Virus record (IMG/VR): IMGVR_UViG_3300018082_000004
Span: 1 to 35,524 of that record
Length of the DNA stretch: 35,524 bases
Strand: one strand, 5' to 3'
DNA from: a virus
The stretch's first letter is position 1; each line of letters begins with the position of its first letter. Position numbers and translations under genes: made by a program. Shown one piece after another: positions 16,529 to 23,212 of this stretch. The notes below the pieces were generated by a model. The model saw nothing but the letters and a program-made list of their open reading frames with translations. It was not told the DNA's origin and made no database searches.

Positions 16529-16760
16529 CTGGCCCGACCAGTGTGCCATCGTTGCGTACACGGTAGCCGATAGCGTTGAGCAGGTCGCGCAGAGTACGGC
16601 CTTCAACGTTGACGAGACGACGGAAGGCGCCGACTGAGTAGGAACCAGATAGGAATCTGCCGACCAGGTGTGCGACCTTGTTCGCTTGCATCAATGCGGC
16701 ATCTAGAGCGGAGTCGGTTGTCTCTTCTGTCATCAAGATGGGTTCGTCTGGTTGACTCAT
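16518..16760 (-). CDS. Hypothetical protein at the lysis/packaging boundary
   Basis: 80 residues from ATG 16760, overlapping the glycoside hydrolase stop as ATGA; ATG 16781 would add seven residues. It has an acidic N-terminus, then a helix (ALMQANKVAHLVGRFLSG), then a mixed region ending GYRVRNDGTLVGPDEE. No family recognised. Its position before the terminase genes suggests it belongs to packaging or lysis. Confidence 0.65.
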   Translation of the reverse strand: MSQPDEPILMTEETTDSALDAALMQANKVAHLVGRFLSGSYSVGAFRRLVNVEGRTLRDLLNAIGYRVRNDGTLVGPDEE

Positions 16761-17944
16761 AACGGGTGTGCTCGAATCCATAGGTCAAGCTCTGTCGGCG
16801 TCATGGCATTGACACCAGTATACGTCACGCCGGGATAGTTCTGCTGGTAGAATTCACGCAGCGCTGTGTCGCCGCCCCACAGGTCGGGTTGGACGACGAC
16901 GACTTCGCGACTGTCGAGATCGCCGATGCCCGCGTCGTCGGCCGATGGGCCGACGGTATGCTGGCGCGTGCCAGCGATGGCGTAGAACTGCTCGCGGTTG
17001 ACGATGGCAGGATGGATCACGATGTAGCGGCGTTTGTATTGTGTACGGGGAGTGCCGCGGCATGGATCAGGCGGCGGCTCGTCTACGGGAGGTGTCGGCG
17101 TTGGGTGTGTGACGATATAATCGGCCAGCGCTGGCAAAGCCGATTGGATGTTGCTGGCGCCGTCATTCCACTTGCCGAGCGTCCAAGCAGCGCAGCCGAT
17201 AACAAAGCCATCCTTGAATAGCTCCGTATCATACCAGGCGAAGTCTTCGACCAGGGCATCCACGCCGATAAACTCAAAGCCGCCATTCTGACCAGCCTCG
17301 CTAATGACCAACGGAATCACAGCGTCTTGCGCTTTCAACATGGCATACAGGTTGCGATAGCGCAGCGCATGGAAGGGCTGCGTATCGTGCAAGGTCGGGA
17401 TGCTCACGCCCACGCCACCGTATTCGTGACTGGTGAGAATGTGGCCTTTGGACTTCAATGCCGCGCAAGCGCGGGCGATGGCGGTGTGTGCCTCAAGCGG
17501 CGGGTTGCCGGTCGAGAAGGCATACATCCCGATTCGCTTCCCAAGCGCCTCGAAGTGCGGCGCGAGCGCAATGTAGAAATCGGCCTGCCACGACCAGTGT
17601 GCCGACCACTCGTTGCACGGCTCCCAGATGTCGATGTGTGGGTTGAGTTTGATGACTGGCTCGTAGACCTGCTGAAAGTGCAATGCAGCAACGTCACGCG
17701 GCGGCGTGCCGCCAACGGCGTGCACATCCAGACCTTCCCAACCTTCGCCGCTCTTGCGACCAATGGCAAGCACACGATCCGCGCCGAGGATCGTCTTTGC
17801 CTCCTGCGCTGATCCAAAGTCACCGACCATCTTCAAAACCAGCGGCGACGAGGGCGACACAGCATTGGCATCGCGCAGACGAGTCAGAAATGTGCCGAAG
17901 CCGGTGCGCGGACCAGGGACAATGTGCAAACCAACCTTTGACAT
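16757..17944 (-). CDS. Glycoside-hydrolase-like lysin with a C-terminal repeat-type domain
   Basis: 395 residues behind GGAGG. Residues 1 to about 285 look like a TIM-barrel hydrolase of the clan with two catalytic glutamates: E112 in IWEPCNEW (acid/base) and E216 in LVISEAGQ (nucleophile). A Pro-rich linker (THPTPTPPVDEPPPDP) leads to a C-terminal domain of about 95 residues with VGPSADDAGIGDLDSREVVVVQP (in part). I recall this domain from Chloroflexota phage and genome proteins, not from a search. It follows the M23 endolysin, so cell-wall or sheath degradation during lysis is likely; an exopolysaccharide substrate is an alternative. Confidence 0.8.
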   Translation of the reverse strand: MSKVGLHIVPGPRTGFGTFLTRLRDANAVSPSSPLVLKMVGDFGSAQEAKTILGADRVLAIGRKSGEGWEGLDVHAVGGTPPRDVAALHFQQVYEPVIKLNPHIDIWEPCNEWSAHWSWQADFYIALAPHFEALGKRIGMYAFSTGNPPLEAHTAIARACAALKSKGHILTSHEYGGVGVSIPTLHDTQPFHALRYRNLYAMLKAQDAVIPLVISEAGQNGGFEFIGVDALVEDFAWYDTELFKDGFVIGCAAWTLGKWNDGASNIQSALPALADYIVTHPTPTPPVDEPPPDPCRGTPRTQYKRRYIVIHPAIVNREQFYAIAGTRQHTVGPSADDAGIGDLDSREVVVVQPDLWGGDTALREFYQQNYPGVTYTGVNAMTPTELDLWIRAHPL

Positions 17945-17947
17945 GAA

Positions 17948-18514
17948 TTACCCTCCGGGTGGGTTGACGAAAAAGGGTAGCGGGTCGATGTAGCCGTGAT
18001 AGGCGTCCTGCAGACCGATGCGTTTGAGACCGAAATGCAGATGAGCACCGGCGGAGCCGGGCGGCATAACGTTGCCAGTGGCATCGGCCAGTGCAATGAC
18101 CTGACCTTGATTGACTGTATCGCCTTTCTTGGCCCTGGACGAATCGTTGGTCAAGTGCGCGTAGAGCGTCATATATTCGGCGTCAGGTCGTTTGTGCTGG
18201 ATGCGAATGTGGTAGCCGTAGGGGTCGCTGGTGGAGCGGCGACCGACGTGGGTCAGTGTACCATCAGCGGCTGCCGAGATCGGCGTGCCATTCGGCGCGC
18301 GGATGTCAAGACCCTCATGGCCAGGTAGACCGAACCTGGCATACAGTTGGGGATTCGCGCCGAAGGGCTGCGTGACGAGGCGGAACGGCGACGGCCAGAG
18401 CAACCAACGATGATCAGTGGAAACACCGCGCAGTCGAGCGATGACTAGGGTGCGCAATTCGGCATCGCGCTGGGCGATGATCAGCAGGGCGTCGATCAGT
18501 TCTTCGTCGGTCAT
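17948..18514 (-). CDS. M23 (LytM-type) peptidase endolysin
   Basis: 188 residues. The zinc site of the M23 family is complete: H66 and D70 in GHEGLD, H120 in LYAHL, and HLHFG at residues 158 to 162. No signal peptide is visible, so export would need the holin. A helical N-terminal stretch of about 35 residues precedes it. It is a zinc endopeptidase that cuts the peptide cross-links of the wall. The ATG overlaps the TM/coiled-coil gene stop as ATGA. Confidence 0.92.
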   Translation of the reverse strand: MTDEELIDALLIIAQRDAELRTLVIARLRGVSTDHRWLLWPSPFRLVTQPFGANPQLYARFGLPGHEGLDIRAPNGTPISAAADGTLTHVGRRSTSDPYGYHIRIQHKRPDAEYMTLYAHLTNDSSRAKKGDTVNQGQVIALADATGNVMPPGSAGAHLHFGLKRIGLQDAYHGYIDPLPFFVNPPGG

Positions 18515-18780
18515 TTGTTGAGTTCCGTCAGCAGCTCCGCAATGTGTCGGTCGTTCTCGGCACGTTGATTCATCTGCTGGCTGAGGGTCGAGAGGATCTC
18601 GGTATTGCGGTTCAGCGCCAGGATGATCGCATCGTACATCAGGCGCAGTCGCTCCGCGTGTTGCTTCTCTGCCTCGACGCGATCCTGCCAGACCCGATTG
18701 AGCATCCAGATCGCGAAGATCGCAAGACCGAGCGTGCCGCCATGTTGTGCGATGAGCGAGATGAGGTCGGGGGTCGGCAT
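18511..18780 (-). CDS. Single-TM plus coiled-coil protein (holin partner candidate)
   Basis: 89 residues. One membrane helix (GTLGLAIFAIWMLNRVW, residues 15 to 31) is followed by a charged coiled coil to the end (RVEAEKQHAERLRLM and on). The layout recalls BhlA-like holins and other accessory lysis proteins. It sits between the holin-like gene and the endolysin gene, coupled to the latter. Anti-holin, pinholin or spanin-like roles are open. Confidence 0.75.
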   Translation of the reverse strand: MPTPDLISLIAQHGGTLGLAIFAIWMLNRVWQDRVEAEKQHAERLRLMYDAIILALNRNTEILSTLSQQMNQRAENDRHIAELLTELNK

Positions 18781-18791
18781 GGCGACCTGTG

Positions 18792-19004
18792 CTACCTGCG
18801 ACTCTTCAGCCTCGCCGCGACCAGCGACAGCGGCTCACCTCGCAAGAACTTGATCACGACGTTGAGCAGCGCGACGGCGAGCAGCAGGTAGGGCACGATT
18901 TCGGGCGGCACAAGTTCCAGTCCGGCCACAGTCTGCAACAGCGCGACGATGGCGGTCAGAATGGTGATGAGCGTTACAGTGTCGATGAAAGCGGCTCGAA
19001 ACAT
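18792..19004 (-). CDS. Holin-like protein, two membrane helices
   Basis: 70 residues from ATG 19004 behind GGAGGTTAC. Two hydrophobic segments (about residues 10 to 28, and 38 to 57) with a short turn, and a basic C-terminus (RLKSRR), the usual holin charge pattern. First gene after the late promoter and before lysis enzymes. It would form the membrane lesion that releases endolysin. Confidence 0.82.
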   Translation of the reverse strand: MFRAAFIDTVTLITILTAIVALLQTVAGLELVPPEIVPYLLLAVALLNVVIKFLRGEPLSLVAARLKSRR

Positions 19005-19030
19005 AGGGGTAACCTCCGGTGGATGAAATT

Positions 19031-19083
19031 GGGATGGCGCCGATTCAACGCCAGGAGGCGAGCGCATCAAGCCGCGCCATCCC
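19031..19083 (-). repeat. Inverted repeat in the late-mRNA leader
   Basis: GGGATGGCGC at 19031 to 19040 and its exact reverse complement at 19074 to 19083 enclose 33 bases, which contain a smaller CGCC/GGCG stem. It lies between the promoter at 19093 to 19122 and the holin ribosome site, so every late transcript begins with this stem. It could protect the 5' end or tune holin translation. Confidence 0.75.
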
Positions 19084-19092
19084 GTGGGTCGA

Positions 19093-19122
19093 ATTATAAG
19101 CGAGGAGTGCGGGGATTGTCAA
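19093..19122 (-). promoter_or_regulatory. Consensus sigma70-type late promoter
   Basis: On the minus strand TTGACA (19122 to 19117), an 18-base spacer, and TATAAT (19098 to 19093). Both hexamers are perfect. It points to the lysis, packaging and structural genes, and is the only such match I found. It marks the early/late boundary. Confidence 0.85.
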
Positions 19123-19134
19123 CTGGCCGAATAG

Positions 19135-19572
19135 TCAGTGGCTGTGCGGCGCAGGCAACAGAATCATCGTCGGCACAACATCGGCCAGCTCAGCATTGGC
19201 AACCTGCGAAGCCGTGCGACCATCGGGTAGCATCAAATGCGAGAAGAATGCGGCGCGTGTGCCGACGATGACCGCATACAGGCACACGCTCTTGACGTAG
19301 TGGTAGAGCATGGTCGCCGCTTGGATGCGTGCCGCCTGAGTATTACCCCGTTGCGAAATCAGAACCGGCCACACGATTTTGAATGAGTCGCCCTGCATCT
19401 CGAATCCGAGCATGAACGCGGAACGGCCTTCGGCGTCGCTGCCGAATCCCTCAGCCATCACTTTACCGCCCAGCTCGGCAATCTGTTTCTTGGCACGCTC
19501 AATCCAGGTGTCCGGCGATGAACGACCAGTCATCCAGAAGTTTACATCCTCAGCGTAGATTTTGTGAGTCAT
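19135..19572 (-). CDS. Conserved hypothetical protein
   Basis: 145 residues from ATG 19572. It has a central segment DTWIERAKKQIAELGGKVMAEGFGS and MLGFEMQGDSFKIVWPVL, a compact alpha/beta pattern that I recall as a conserved unknown in environmental phages. Its ATG lies inside the end of the truncated methylase frame. It is the last gene of the early block. No catalytic motif seen. Confidence 0.7.
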   Translation of the reverse strand: MTHKIYAEDVNFWMTGRSSPDTWIERAKKQIAELGGKVMAEGFGSDAEGRSAFMLGFEMQGDSFKIVWPVLISQRGNTQAARIQAATMLYHYVKSVCLYAVIVGTRAAFFSHLMLPDGRTASQVANAELADVVPTMILLPAPHSH

Positions 19573-19732
19573 AGTTTCTATTGCCTGCCTGTAGCCAACC
19601 CTCCGCGATACAATGCTCATAGATGTGCTTGATCAGGTTGCGGCTGAACTTTGCTGGATGAGAAAATGCATCGTCCACCATCAGCCCCTTCCACCCGCCG
19701 CGATACAGGTTTCTCCAGTCGTCAATCATCAT
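19550..19732 (-). pseudogene. Probable truncated DNA methylase remnant
   Basis: 60 residues. The start DDWRNLYRGGWKGLMVDDAF, followed by HPAKFSRNLIKHIYEHC and EGWLQAG, is the N-terminal lead of phage N4/N6 DNA methylases, in which EGW-x-x-GD is followed at once by VLDPFGG (motif I). Here the frame departs exactly there (GNRNYDSQNLR, then stop). All catalytic parts are missing. Either a remnant after deletion or a small protein kept for binding DNA or host methylase. Two or three ATG codons (19741, 19732, 19729) compete. Confidence 0.6.
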
Positions 19733-19979
19733 CGTAGTCATCCTGTTCGGCGAGTTCGCGCCACGTCGCGGGCGCAGGGTCAACCCCCTCAGAGGATTCA
19801 GGCGAATATGCACGGACAGCAATAAGCTCCTGAGCGGCATCCAATTGCGCGCGCAACTCATCCCGCTCACGTGTGAGTCGCTCCACCTCTTCGTGCAACC
19901 GAGCCAACGCCCGCTCCGCTCCGCGCAGACGACTAGCATGCACCCACACCTCATCTTGAATCGGGTAATCTGCCGTCAT
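19722..19979 (-). CDS. Coiled-coil protein
   Basis: 85 residues, ATG 19979 behind a strong GGGAGGATGAC. Residues 15 to 52 form a charged heptad helix (ERALARLHEEVERLTRERDE, and on). The C-terminus is acidic and ends DDYDDD. It is the third gene of the J-domain/vWA cassette, so it may bridge or multimerise those proteins. That is inference from order only. Confidence 0.72.
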   Translation of the reverse strand: MTADYPIQDEVWVHASRLRGAERALARLHEEVERLTRERDELRAQLDAAQELIAVRAYSPESSEGVDPAPATWRELAEQDDYDDD

Positions 19980-19980
19980 G

Positions 19981-20541
19981 TCATCCTCCCATCAATCGCA
20001 ACACGGGATCGGCGAGCTGCGCAATTGCATCGCTCTGCACGAAACGACCGCCGGTCGCCTCGCTCAGCCGACATAGGAAATCGCGACCACGACCGGCTTC
20101 GGGGCCGATGTAAATCGCATCGATATGCGATTTGAAGGTGCGCGCGACTTGCAGTGCAGTCGTCTCATCGTTTGGCTCGCCATCGCTCACCACGATGAGA
20201 TGGATGCCGCAATCGTCGGCGACCTTGACGAAACGCAATGCCTCAGTGAGATTCGTTCCGCCGTTCAACTCAGGATAGTCACCGCCCGGCACGAATTGCA
20301 CAGTCGATGAGAAGACGATGATACCGATGCGACCGGGTAGTGTAGCCTGGATCCGGCGCAGTTCGTCGCGTGCCGCGTCATGTCGGCGGCGGTTGTTCGG
20401 CGCGTCATTAGTTGCCATGCTGCCACTCGAATCAACAATGACCAGCGCATCGCAGGACAGGAACGATTCAGCTAGGCTGTGGTGATTCTTTTGCGCTGAA
20501 TCGAGCAACGAACCAGGGACAATAGTCAGTTGTGTTGTCAT
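19981..20541 (-). CDS. von Willebrand factor A (vWA) domain protein
   Basis: 186 residues from ATG 20541, overlapping the J-domain gene stop as ATGA. Complete metal-ion-dependent adhesion site: DSSGS at residues 37 to 41, GGTNLTEA, and VSDGEPND. The rest is a Rossmann-like vWA fold with IGIIVFSSTVQFVP and ATGGRFVQSDAIAQL. No AAA+ MoxR partner is nearby, unlike most bacterial vWA pairs. vWA proteins mediate metal-dependent protein contacts; here the partner may be the J-domain protein or a host complex. Confidence 0.88.
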   Translation of the reverse strand: MTTQLTIVPGSLLDSAQKNHHSLAESFLSCDALVIVDSSGSMATNDAPNNRRRHDAARDELRRIQATLPGRIGIIVFSSTVQFVPGGDYPELNGGTNLTEALRFVKVADDCGIHLIVVSDGEPNDETTALQVARTFKSHIDAIYIGPEAGRGRDFLCRLSEATGGRFVQSDAIAQLADPVLRLMGG

Positions 20542-21365
20542 TGTGTCACCCATTGTGTCGTGAAATGGTCGTCGCCCAGCCGCCATGTCGTCACCATGAC
20601 GAGACCCTGACCATCGGTCACATCTTCCCATGCCAGAATCTTCGAGACGGCGAACTTGCCGACGCCAGGCAGTCCCTCGGCAACCAACAGCCCACAGCGC
20701 AGCGGCGGCGTCCAACGGGTCAGAGCGCGGAGTGGATCGAAGTGATGATCGCGGCGACTTGTGCTGGCGGCGAGTGCTAAGCCAGCATCATACTTGCGTC
20801 GCAGCAACGTATCGGATAGCACTCGATATGCCGCGGCGACCTGCTTGAACACGTCGCCCGCGTTGACCTCCTGACATACATCGGGATGCCACTGCCGAGC
20901 CAGGCGACGATAGGCGCGTTTCACATCGTCGTCGTCGGCATTGCGCTTGACCAACAGCATATCGTAGAGTGTGCCATCGGTATCCGGTGTGTCACGTCGA
21001 GATGTTGTGCCGTCAAACCACTGGCGCAGCACGGCGTTAGGAACGACCACCGACCAGCCGCCACCACACCAAGCAAAGGACGAGAACGATCCGTCGCTGC
21101 GTTCCTTCGGCGCGCCGATGTATTCGATGCGGAGTAACCGTTGCACAGGAGCCGACTGATTCTGCACAGCGACCAGCGGCAACACGTCGAATCCCGCCTC
21201 GCGACATGCCTCCTGCACAAATCGCAAGTGACGCGCGTGCACCCGCCACACCCGACCTACCTTGTCCCAGGCGCGATCTTCCAGCGGCAGCGACTTGAGC
21301 CGCGCCACCAACGACGCGCTGTATGGCATCTTCACTTCGAGCACATCACCGACTTGTCGTATCAT
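20538..21365 (-). CDS. HARP-like / J-domain (DnaJ-type) fusion protein
   Basis: 275 residues from ATG 21365 (a TTG at 21380 would add five). The first 55 residues have a HARP-like pattern, VARLKSLPLEDRAWDKVGRVW in part, as found in annealing helicases and some phage proteins. Residues 132 to 190 are a J domain (TLYDMLLVKRNADDDDVKRA in part) with the HPD triplet at 160 to 162, needed to stimulate DnaK. The last 75 residues are unassigned. A phage J protein could direct host DnaK to replication or to capsid factors, as lambda and T4 do with host chaperones. Confidence 0.85.
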   Translation of the reverse strand: MIRQVGDVLEVKMPYSASLVARLKSLPLEDRAWDKVGRVWRVHARHLRFVQEACREAGFDVLPLVAVQNQSAPVQRLLRIEYIGAPKERSDGSFSSFAWCGGGWSVVVPNAVLRQWFDGTTSRRDTPDTDGTLYDMLLVKRNADDDDVKRAYRRLARQWHPDVCQEVNAGDVFKQVAAAYRVLSDTLLRRKYDAGLALAASTSRRDHHFDPLRALTRWTPPLRCGLLVAEGLPGVGKFAVSKILAWEDVTDGQGLVMVTTWRLGDDHFTTQWVTQ

Positions 21366-21375
21366 ATTATGTCGC

Positions 21376-21470
21376 CCCAAAGACCCAAAGACCCAACGTT
21401 TGTATTATTTAATATTTTACCGTATAGCATAAAAGTGACATTATATAAATCCTCGGGTCCCTTGGGTCCC
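21376..21470. other. AT-rich segment flanked by GACCC/GGGTC repeats, possible replication origin
   Basis: CCCAAAGA repeated twice and then CCC (21376 to 21394), a core of about 52 bases with roughly 20% GC (21399 to 21450), then GGGTCCCTT and GGGTCCC (21455 to 21470). The flanks are partly complementary. Two more GACCC boxes lie at about 21537 and 21552 in the helicase gene. It sits between the replication ATPase and the HARP/J gene. The layout of iteron-like boxes around an easily melted core suggests an origin; an operator/promoter region is the alternative. Confidence 0.4.
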
Positions 21471-21479
21471 GCATGTGAA

Positions 21480-22607
21480 CTATAACGCAACACCCGTAAA
21501 ACCCCATACTTTTTGGCCTTTTCTGTTGTTGCGTTTGACCCGTTTGAGACCCAATCTCCTAGCACAGGCACCCAAACCATGCGAATTTTGTATCGTAATA
21601 CCCCCAGAACCATAGAGAATTTCAAGAATTTCATCGGTTGGAATCCACCAATCATCATGACTTTTATCAACGGTGAGGTATCGTTTGAGCAATCCCTCGA
21701 TGCTGTCGTCAATCTCATAACGCGCATTGATTGCCCGCTGCGCCAGCATCTCGACATCGGATAGCAACCATGATTCACCGCGCAGGTAGGCAGCGTACGC
21801 CTCGGCCCACACCTGCGATATATCGACGTTGCCTGTATATCCCTTCCAATCGATGGATTCAACGTGGCACACCAGGAAACGTCGGCTGCCTGTCGGGTCA
21901 TTCAGCAATCCCGCTTCGTCATTGACTGTGCCGATGAATGAGGCCATTGCAGGCATCTCTATATCGTGCTTAGCATAAGGCGGTCTGACCGTGATATGCC
22001 GTAGCGTGATGATATGTTTAAGCGCCTCACGATCGGCACGTCGAACCGTTGCGCCCAGCTCTGCAACTTCCCATATCCATTTTGACGCAATGCGAAGATA
22101 AGTATCTTTATCGTCAGGCAAGATAGCCGCCTCGATATGATAATCAGGTAGTGGACACAACCAACGCACCAACTCGCTCTTGCCGATGCCTTGTGCGCCA
22201 TCCAGAACCAATATCGGATTCTGTTCGGCTTTCACGACTTTCGCCACTGCGCCAATGAGCCACTTACGCAACCAGACCGAAAATACGCCATCCGTATCTC
22301 GAACATAGGAGGCCAATCTTGCGATGTGTGATTGGCCGTCAAATTGAAGCGCAGCTTGAGTGAGGTAGGATCGGACGGGATGATAGCGATTCTGGTAAGC
22401 CTGGTGAATGATACAATCGGTGAGGATGCTCATATTACGATAGCCACGTTCGCGCATGTCGATCCGAATCTTAGCCTCAATACCTTCGTGCATGGGTTGA
22501 CTACCCACTTCGATTCGATTCGCACACTCGTTATAACGCAAGTTGAGGTTGAGTGATTGCAGCGCTGTAAGGACACGTGAAGGCTTGATCGTTGTTTTGG
22601 TCGCCAT
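21480..22607 (-). CDS. VapE/VirE-type replication ATPase (helicase-like)
   Basis: 375 residues behind GGGAG. Walker A is GAQGIGKS at residues 137 to 144. Downstream are the family's ELGATVRRADREALKHIIT and VRPPYA, FIGTVNDEAGLLNDPTG and RRFLV (quoted in pieces), the characteristic VirE order. No primase domain precedes it, so it is shorter than the primase-helicase fusions in many prophages. It probably opens or unwinds the phage origin and relies on host primase and polymerase. C-terminal 60 residues look like a winged helix. Confidence 0.9.
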   Translation of the reverse strand: MATKTTIKPSRVLTALQSLNLNLRYNECANRIEVGSQPMHEGIEAKIRIDMRERGYRNMSILTDCIIHQAYQNRYHPVRSYLTQAALQFDGQSHIARLASYVRDTDGVFSVWLRKWLIGAVAKVVKAEQNPILVLDGAQGIGKSELVRWLCPLPDYHIEAAILPDDKDTYLRIASKWIWEVAELGATVRRADREALKHIITLRHITVRPPYAKHDIEMPAMASFIGTVNDEAGLLNDPTGSRRFLVCHVESIDWKGYTGNVDISQVWAEAYAAYLRGESWLLSDVEMLAQRAINARYEIDDSIEGLLKRYLTVDKSHDDWWIPTDEILEILYGSGGITIQNSHGLGACARRLGLKRVKRNNRKGQKVWGFTGVAL

Positions 22608-22678
22608 AACGAAAACTCCCGCTAGAATTTGATGCGTGATGGTTGGGTCGTCGTGGTCGGCATAGCAAAACCGCTCCT

Positions 22679-23212
22679 CTAATCAGTGATCCAGGGGAAC
22701 TTGGTCTGAGCAGGAGTTCCCGATCGTGCTTGTTCGATTACATTCTCAATGCTATCAAGATTAGATTTGCGTATCTTATAAGCTGCAGTGCGAGAGCCGC
22801 GTTCTCTAGCTTCGTCGGATATTACCCCTGTGACCACAAGTCTATCTATAAAGTTGCCTCTAAATTTGCCGTCTGGCATTTCCCACATAATGCACACTTG
22901 TACGTGAGGCTCTCTCTTGGATAACTCCCGACAAGCATTGAATGAAGCAATCTCAGAGAGAACCATGTCAAACTCCTCCGAACGACGGCCATCTTTGACT
23001 TGCCAATATATTGTCGGCAGTTCAGCGAGGATGATGTCTGGAAAATGCCGAACGAATACAGAATCCCTAATCATGGGTCGCTGCTCTACAGCATGATAGC
23101 CAAGTTTGAGAGCTGTCTCAGAAAAATGTTTCTCTACTTCAGTGCCTCTTGCTAATCGCTGTTCCCAAGTGCTCGACGCCAGATCAGCAAGTCTCTCGAT
23201 AGGTATAGCCAT
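22679..23212 (-). CDS. Possible PD-(D/E)XK-like nuclease, partner of the methyltransferase
   Basis: 177 residues, ATG 23212 behind AAGGAG, overlapping the methyltransferase end by 61 bases. Residues 15 to 75 have an (E)-x(n)-PD-x(n)-(E/Q)xK-like order: EVEKHF, then HFPDIILAEL and YWQVKDG, a strand-turn-strand as in restriction enzymes, with Q in place of the usual E. C-terminal half is helical and basic. Because it directly follows a DNA methyltransferase in the same operon, a type II-like restriction role is the first guess; a repair or nicking enzyme is possible. The motif is weak. Confidence 0.55.
   Translation of the reverse strand: MAIPIERLADLASSTWEQRLARGTEVEKHFSETALKLGYHAVEQRPMIRDSVFVRHFPDIILAELPTIYWQVKDGRRSEEFDMVLSEIASFNACRELSKREPHVQVCIMWEMPDGKFRGNFIDRLVVTGVISDEARERGSRTAAYKIRKSNLDSIENVIEQARSGTPAQTKFPWITD

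Noticed and set aside
19981-20715. Longer 244-residue start for the vWA protein
   Set aside because: The extra 58 residues lie inside the J-domain gene and look like an out-of-frame shadow; the ATGA overlap at 20541 is the natural start.
22622-22663. 13-codon frame (MPTTTTQPSRIKF) before the VapE-like gene, with AGGAG upstream
   Set aside because: Too short to support; spacing of about 10 bases is poor. A leader peptide cannot be excluded.
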